Of a stretch of DNA of 33,972 bases, positions 30,098-33,972 are shown one piece after another. The translations under genes were made by a program, and so were the position numbers. Source of the stretch: an uncultured Pseudomonadota bacterium (GTDB lineage: Bacteria > Pseudomonadota > Gammaproteobacteria > Steroidobacterales > Steroidobacteraceae). The stretch spans positions 1 through 33,972 of the forward strand of contig CADEFQ010000034.1 of NCBI GenBank assembly GCA_902826635.1, written 5' to 3'. The notes beneath the pieces were generated by a model. The model worked only from the letters and a program-made list of their open reading frames with translations. It did not search any database and had not been told where the DNA came from. Each line of letters begins with the position of its first letter. Position 1 is the stretch's first letter.

Positions 30098-31051
30098 ATG
30101 ACTGTGCGCCCGAGCCTCGCCGTGGTGATGGACCCCATCGCCGACATCAAGTACGCGAAAGATTCGACCTTGGCGATGCTGCTGGCCGCTGCCGCCCGCA
30201 ACTGGGACCTGTGGTACCTGGAGCAGGCCGACCTCTCGCTGCGCGACGGCGTCGCGTGGGGCCGCGCCCGGGCACTCACCGTGCGCGCCGATCCCGTGAA
30301 CTGGTTCACATTCGGCGACACCCGCGACCTGAAGCTCGGCGATCTCAGCTGCATCCTCATGCGGAAGGATCCCCCCTTCGACACCGAATACATCTATACG
30401 TCCTACATCCTCGAGCGAGCCGAACTCGCCGGCGCGCTGGTCGTCAACCGCCCCCGCGGGCTGCGTGACATGAATGAGAAGGTGTACACGGCGTGGTTCC
30501 CCGAGTGCTGTGCGCCAACGCTCATTACGCGCGATATGACCGAAATGGGGGCGTTTCTCGCGAGCCACGGCAAGATCGTGGCGAAGCCGCTCGACGGCAT
30601 GGGCGGGCGCTCGATTTTCGTGATCGAGGCGGGGGACAAGAACGCGAACGTGATCTTCGAGACCCTCACCGGCTACGGCAGCCGCTTTGCGATCGTGCAG
30701 CGCTACCTGCCCGAGATCGTCGAGACCGGCGATTCTCGCGTGCTCCTGGTCGACGGCGAGCCGATCCCCTACGCGCTCGCGCGCATCCCCGACGCGCGCG
30801 ACCACCGCGGCAACCTCGCCGCCGGCGCAAAGGGCCAGGGCCGCCCGCTGAATGACCGCGACCGTTGGCTCGCCGCGCAGATCGGGCCGAAGCTCGCGGC
30901 CGAGGGCATGCTGTTCGTCGGCCTCGACGTGATCGGCGGCTTCGTCACCGAGATCAACGTGACGAGCCCGACCGGCATCCGCGAGCTCGACAAGCAGTTC
31001 AAGCTGAACATCGGCTCAGTTCTCATGGACGCGATCGAGCGGCGCCTATAA
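30098..31051 (+). CDS. gshB: Glutathione synthetase
   Basis: GshB joins gamma-glutamylcysteine and glycine with ATP to make glutathione. The 317-residue protein (E. coli 315) has the N-terminal LAVVMDPIADIKYAKDSTLAML-type start (read here from residue 7), MRKDPPFDTEYIYTSYILE, and the ATP-grasp region with IVAKPLDGMGGRSIF (about 166-180). GDSRVLLVDGEPIPYALARIP and the metal/substrate end EINVTSPTGIRELD follow. The start is the ATG at 30098 with AGGAG 6 nt upstream. It is divergent from pilG, as in Pseudomonas, and is followed by the TonB-like gene after 7 nt. Confidence 0.97.
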   Translation: MTVRPSLAVVMDPIADIKYAKDSTLAMLLAAAARNWDLWYLEQADLSLRDGVAWGRARALTVRADPVNWFTFGDTRDLKLGDLSCILMRKDPPFDTEYIYTSYILERAELAGALVVNRPRGLRDMNEKVYTAWFPECCAPTLITRDMTEMGAFLASHGKIVAKPLDGMGGRSIFVIEAGDKNANVIFETLTGYGSRFAIVQRYLPEIVETGDSRVLLVDGEPIPYALARIPDARDHRGNLAAGAKGQGRPLNDRDRWLAAQIGPKLAAEGMLFVGLDVIGGFVTEINVTSPTGIRELDKQFKLNIGSVLMDAIERRL

Positions 31052-31058
31052 TTCGGCC

Positions 31059-31937
31059 GTGGCCAGCGCAGCGCTTGCAGTGAAGGAAGGGATCGCCCCG
31101 GTCCGGGACCGGCTGGTAACCACCGCGTTCCTCGCGGCGCTGCTGCACGGCGTCGTGATCCTCGGCATCACCTTCGGGGCCGTGAGCGGCAGCGGCGCGG
31201 CGCCCGGCCTGCAGGTGCTGCTCGTCTCGGACGAAGTGCCCGAGGCGGATCGCAACGACGACGCCACTTACCTCGCACAGCGCACCCAGCTCGGTTCGGG
31301 CACCGGCGCGAGCGCGCGCACCCCGCGCAGCCAGGCGCGTGCCGGCAGCGCGCAGCCCGAGCCCATGCCGGAAGCCGATGCCGACGCGCAGCCGCGCGTG
31401 CTCACCACCTCCGGCCGTTCGAGCACGATGCGTTACCTCGGCACGATCGAGACCCCGCGCAACCGGCCGAAGTCGGCGCCCGCGCCGATCCTTGCCGAGC
31501 CGCGCGACGCCGTGGCCGGCGAAGACCTCGATTCGAGCGACCTCGCCGGCAAGGAGCGCGCCGAGTTGTGGATCACGCCCGACACGCGCGAATCGACCCT
31601 CGCGCCCTATCTCGATGGCTGGCGGCGCAAGATCGAGCGTCTTGGCACGCTCAACTACCCCGCGGTGGCGCGTCAGACGGCGGGCACATCGAGCCCGGTG
31701 CTGGAAGTCGCGATCCGCGCTGACGGCCAGCTCGCCTCAGCCGTGGTGCGGCGCTCGAGCGGCTCGCCCGCGCTCGACGCGGCGGCGATCTCGATCCTGA
31801 AGCTCGCGAGCCCGTTCGAACCTTTTCCGCGCGAACTCGCGGCGAACTACCGCGTGTTGCGTTTCGCCTACGCGTGGGAATTCGCCGGTGGCCGCGCGGC
31901 GGCCGGCACCGTGACGGCTCCCGCCGATTCACGCTAG
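31059..31937 (+). CDS. TonB-like energy transducer
   Basis: The predicted protein links the proton-motive force of the inner membrane to outer-membrane receptors. The 292 residues comprise a short cytoplasmic N-terminus, one membrane helix (about 21-40, TAFLAALLHGVVILGITFG), a long Ala/Pro/Glu/Arg-rich periplasmic linker (about 50-190) and a TonB C-terminal domain (about 200-280). That last domain has LNYPAVARQ, VLEVAIRADGQLASAVVRRSSGSPALDAAA and a terminal RFAYAWEF. The N-terminal SxxxH motif is replaced by an AALLHG stretch. The start is a GTG at 31059; a GTG seven codons on is possible. It lies between gshB and yqgE, as its Pseudomonas counterpart does. It may energise BtuB (inference). 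Confidence 0.88.
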   Translation: MASAALAVKEGIAPVRDRLVTTAFLAALLHGVVILGITFGAVSGSGAAPGLQVLLVSDEVPEADRNDDATYLAQRTQLGSGTGASARTPRSQARAGSAQPEPMPEADADAQPRVLTTSGRSSTMRYLGTIETPRNRPKSAPAPILAEPRDAVAGEDLDSSDLAGKERAELWITPDTRESTLAPYLDGWRRKIERLGTLNYPAVARQTAGTSSPVLEVAIRADGQLASAVVRRSSGSPALDAAAISILKLASPFEPFPRELAANYRVLRFAYAWEFAGGRAAAGTVTAPADSR

Positions 31938-31970
31938 CGTCATCCGGCGCGAGTGCCCATACTTGCATCC

Positions 31971-32537
31971 ATGGGCAACGACTCGTCACTCACGAATCAT
32001 CTCCTGGTTGCCATGCCTTCGCTGGCCGACCCGAATTTTGCCCAGACCGTCACGCTGATCTGCGAGCACAGCCCCGAACGCGGCGCGCTCGGCATCGTCG
32101 TCAACAAGCCGCTGCCGATGAAGCTCGCCGACGTGCTCACGCAGATGAAGCTCGACCCGCTCGACGAGAGCATCGGCGAGCGCCCGGTGCTGCGAGGGGG
32201 CCCGGTGCACACCGATCGCGGCTTCGTGCTGCATCGGCCGGGCGGCAACTGGGATTCGAGCCATCAGGTGTCGGGGCTCATCCAGGTGACGACCTCGCGC
32301 GACGTGCTGGCGGCCATGGCGAGCGGCCAGGGTCCCGACGACGCCTTCATTGCGCTCGGCTATGCCGGTTGGGAATCGGGGCAGATCGAGCGCGAAATGC
32401 TCGACAACGCCTGGCTCTCGATTCCGGCGGACGAAAACATCGTGTTCGAGCTCCCTTATGAGGATCGCTGGCCGGCGGTGTGGCGCCTGCTCGGCGTCGA
32501 CCTCGAGAAGATGACTCCCTTTGCCGGGCACGCCTGA
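31971..32537 (+). CDS. yqgE: UPF0301/DUF179 protein YqgE
   Basis: YqgE is a widely conserved cytoplasmic protein of unknown biochemical role. The 188-residue product (E. coli 187) has the family start LTNHLLVAMPSLADPNFAQT, then LGIVVNKPL, the glycine-rich VLRGGPVHTDRGFVLHR and the C-terminal GYAGWESGQIEREM and NAWLSIPAD segments. The start is the ATG at 31971; a GTG six codons earlier is possible. It is followed by ruvX, an old and common pairing. Confidence 0.94.
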   Translation: MGNDSSLTNHLLVAMPSLADPNFAQTVTLICEHSPERGALGIVVNKPLPMKLADVLTQMKLDPLDESIGERPVLRGGPVHTDRGFVLHRPGGNWDSSHQVSGLIQVTTSRDVLAAMASGQGPDDAFIALGYAGWESGQIEREMLDNAWLSIPADENIVFELPYEDRWPAVWRLLGVDLEKMTPFAGHA

Positions 32538-32979
32538 GAGGCCGACAACCTCCGTCCGCGTGGCGCTCGCGTTCGATTTCGGTTTGAAACGCATCGGCGT
32601 CGCGGTGGGCGACACGCTCACGCAAGGCGCCGCGGCGCGTGGCGCGATCGCCGTCCACGCGAGCGGGCCCGACTGGCCCGCGATCGAACGCCTCGTCGGG
32701 GAGAACGCGCCGCACGTGCTCATCGTGGGCGCCCCTTATAATGTCGACGGCGACGCGAACGCCATGACTGCCCACGCGCAGCAGTTCGCCGCCGAGCTTG
32801 CCGCGCGCTGCGCGCTGCCGGTCGAGCAGGTGGACGAACGCTACTCCTCGATCGAGGCGACGGCGCAGCTGAAAGCGCAGCGCGAAAGCGGCGCGCGTCG
32901 GCGGCGGGTGCGCAAGGAGGACATCGACAGCGCCGCGGCGGTGGTGATCCTGAAACGCTGGCTGGAAGGGGAACGATGA
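32521..32979 (+). CDS. ruvX: Putative pre-16S rRNA nuclease / Holliday junction resolvase-like YqgF
   Basis: YqgF is an RNase H-fold enzyme that matures the 5' end of 16S rRNA in E. coli. The product has the catalytic start ALAFDFGLKRIGVAVGD (first Asp of the site), VGAPYNVDGDAN, the Glu/Asp region VEQVDERYSSIEA and the final KEDIDSAAAVVIL with the last catalytic Asp. The start is unsure. The TTG at 32521 overlaps yqgE by 17 nt and gives 152 residues, whereas the GTG at 32560 gives 139, closer to E. coli (138). Neither has a good Shine-Dalgarno. Its stop overlaps the pyrB start (ATGA). Confidence 0.9.
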   Translation: MPGTPERPTTSVRVALAFDFGLKRIGVAVGDTLTQGAAARGAIAVHASGPDWPAIERLVGENAPHVLIVGAPYNVDGDANAMTAHAQQFAAELAARCALPVEQVDERYSSIEATAQLKAQRESGARRRRVRKEDIDSAAAVVILKRWLEGER

Positions 32980-33920
32980 CACGACAGACTCGCGCCGACG
33001 GCTCGCTGCGCCACCTGCTGACGCTCGAAGGCCTCTCCCGCACCGAGCTCACGATGTTGCTCGATCGCGCGCAGGAATACGTGCGCCCGCTCGGCGTCCG
33101 CCCGCCCGTGAGCCGCGCGCTCGCCGGAATCACCGTCGCGAACCTCTTTACCGAGCCCTCGACCCGCACGCGCGTCTCGTTCGAGCTCGCCGCGAAACGC
33201 CTCGGCGCAGACGTCGCGAACCTCGAAATGCAGCTCTCCTCGCGCACCAAGGGCGAGAGCATGCTCGACACCGTCTTCACGCTCGAATCCCTGCACGTCG
33301 ACGTGTTCGTGATTCGCGATGCCGAAGCCGGCGTGCCGGGGGCCGTCGCGGCGAGCGTGGCGCCGCATGTGAGCGTGCTCTCCGCCGGTGAAGGCAGCGT
33401 CGCGCACCCAACGCAGGGCCTGCTCGATGCGCTCACGATCCGCCAGCGCAAAGGGCGCATCGCCGGCCTCACGGTCGCGATCGTCGGTGACATCCGCCAC
33501 TCGCGCGTCGCGCGCTCGGCGTTTCACGCCCTCGCGACGCTCGATGTCGCCGAACTGCGCGTCGTTGCGCCTGCCGCGCTGCTGCCGGGCGCAGATGAAT
33601 TCCGCGGCGCCGCCCGCCATACCGACCTCGACGCCGGCCTGCGCGGCGCGGACGTGGTCATGATGCTGCGCATCCAGCGCGAGCGCATGCAGGATGAAGC
33701 GCAACTCGACGCCGCGGAATATTTCCGCGAATTCGGCCTCACGAGCGAACGCCTGCGGCTCGCGAAGCCCGACGCCCTCGTGATGCACCCACAGCCGATG
33801 AATCGCGGCGTCGAAATCGCCTCCGACGTCGCCGATGGCCCGCAGTCCGCGATCCGTGATCAAGTGCGCAATGGCGTCGCGGTGCGCATGGCGGTGCTCG
33901 CCACCGTGGTGCGGCCATGA
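32976..33920 (+). CDS. pyrB: Aspartate carbamoyltransferase catalytic chain
   Basis: PyrB condenses carbamoyl phosphate with aspartate, the first committed step of pyrimidine synthesis. The 314-residue protein carries the carbamoyl-phosphate loop PSTRTRVSFE (61-70), the K-containing loop SSRTKGES, HPTQGLLDALT (about 147-157) and the aspartate-site HPQPMNRGVEI near the C-terminus. The start is the ATG at 32976 overlapping the ruvX stop; its own stop overlaps the next gene's ATG. This chain of overlaps, and the partner gene downstream, point to the non-PyrI type complexed with an inactive dihydroorotase, as in Pseudomonas. pyrR, which precedes pyrB there, is absent here. Confidence 0.97.
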   Translation: MTRQTRADGSLRHLLTLEGLSRTELTMLLDRAQEYVRPLGVRPPVSRALAGITVANLFTEPSTRTRVSFELAAKRLGADVANLEMQLSSRTKGESMLDTVFTLESLHVDVFVIRDAEAGVPGAVAASVAPHVSVLSAGEGSVAHPTQGLLDALTIRQRKGRIAGLTVAIVGDIRHSRVARSAFHALATLDVAELRVVAPAALLPGADEFRGAARHTDLDAGLRGADVVMMLRIQRERMQDEAQLDAAEYFREFGLTSERLRLAKPDALVMHPQPMNRGVEIASDVADGPQSAIRDQVRNGVAVRMAVLATVVRP

Positions 33921-33972
33921 GCCAGGCCCATCGCGGCACGATCCATCTCGAAGAGGCGCGCGTGCTCGCCGT
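33917..33972 (+). CDS. Start of a dihydroorotase-like gene (pyrC'), cut by the window end
   Basis: Only the first 18 full codons are present (MSQAHRGTIHLEEARVLA). The ATG overlaps the pyrB TGA (ATGA). The reading frame stays open to the window edge. The identity is inferred from the pyrB-pyrC' order in related bacteria; the fragment alone has no diagnostic motif. Confidence 0.55.
   Translation, partial: MSQAHRGTIHLEEARVLA

Overview
The window is a GC-rich, densely packed chromosomal segment from a gammaproteobacterium. It opens with the 5' third of a 16S rRNA gene on the minus strand. The gene order matches gammaproteobacterial blocks: M23 peptidase / tyrS / rrn (as in Xanthomonadales), and gshB-tonB-yqgE-ruvX-pyrB-pyrC' beside the pil-chp chemosensory operon (as in Pseudomonas). 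A lineage near Nevskiales, Steroidobacterales or Xanthomonadales is plausible, but I cannot name a genus from sequence alone. No insertion sequence, prophage, CRISPR array or tRNA was found, and base composition looks even throughout.

Layout. (1) 1-2103, minus strand: tyrS followed by an rRNA operon with two tandem sigma70-type promoters and a boxA antitermination site. (2) 2260-7257: a MepM-like M23 endopeptidase on the plus strand, then a minus-strand run of rppH, a DUF6776-like membrane protein, a bactofilin, erpA (own promoter) and ppx. (3) 7300-16870, a vitamin-B12-flavoured region: a BtuC-type permease, then convergent tyrA and a GAF-GGDEF diguanylate cyclase, a small secreted Tyr/Pro-rich protein, and a plus-strand operon of pdxH, a membrane-anchored zincin and a BtuD-type ATPase. 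hisN (minus) is followed by a cobalamin riboswitch that leads btuB and a PduO-type adenosyltransferase. (4) 16875-20688: an alpha/beta hydrolase lacking the usual nucleophile serine, ampD, rsmE, a cytochrome P460-like protein, and a divergent HxlR regulator with an unrecognised partner. (5) 20705-29963, minus strand: the type IV pilus chemosensory operon pilG-pilH-pilI-pilJ-chpA-chpC, with no pilK or chpB and a shortened ChpA. (6) 30098-33972, plus strand: gshB, a TonB-like protein, yqgE, ruvX, pyrB and the first codons of a pyrC-like gene.

How the genes work together. BtuB brings cobalamin across the outer membrane with TonB energy, BtuCD moves it across the inner membrane, and the adenosyltransferase makes adenosylcobalamin; the riboswitch senses the product. 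The Chp proteins form one signalling chain: PilJ receptor, PilI/ChpC adaptors, ChpA kinase, PilG/PilH receivers. Most other genes are housekeeping. The less ordinary content is the zincin, the secreted low-complexity protein, the His-for-Ser hydrolase, the P460/HxlR cluster, the reduced Chp system and a possible hairpin over the tyrA start. I did not find a convincing wholly new multi-gene system.
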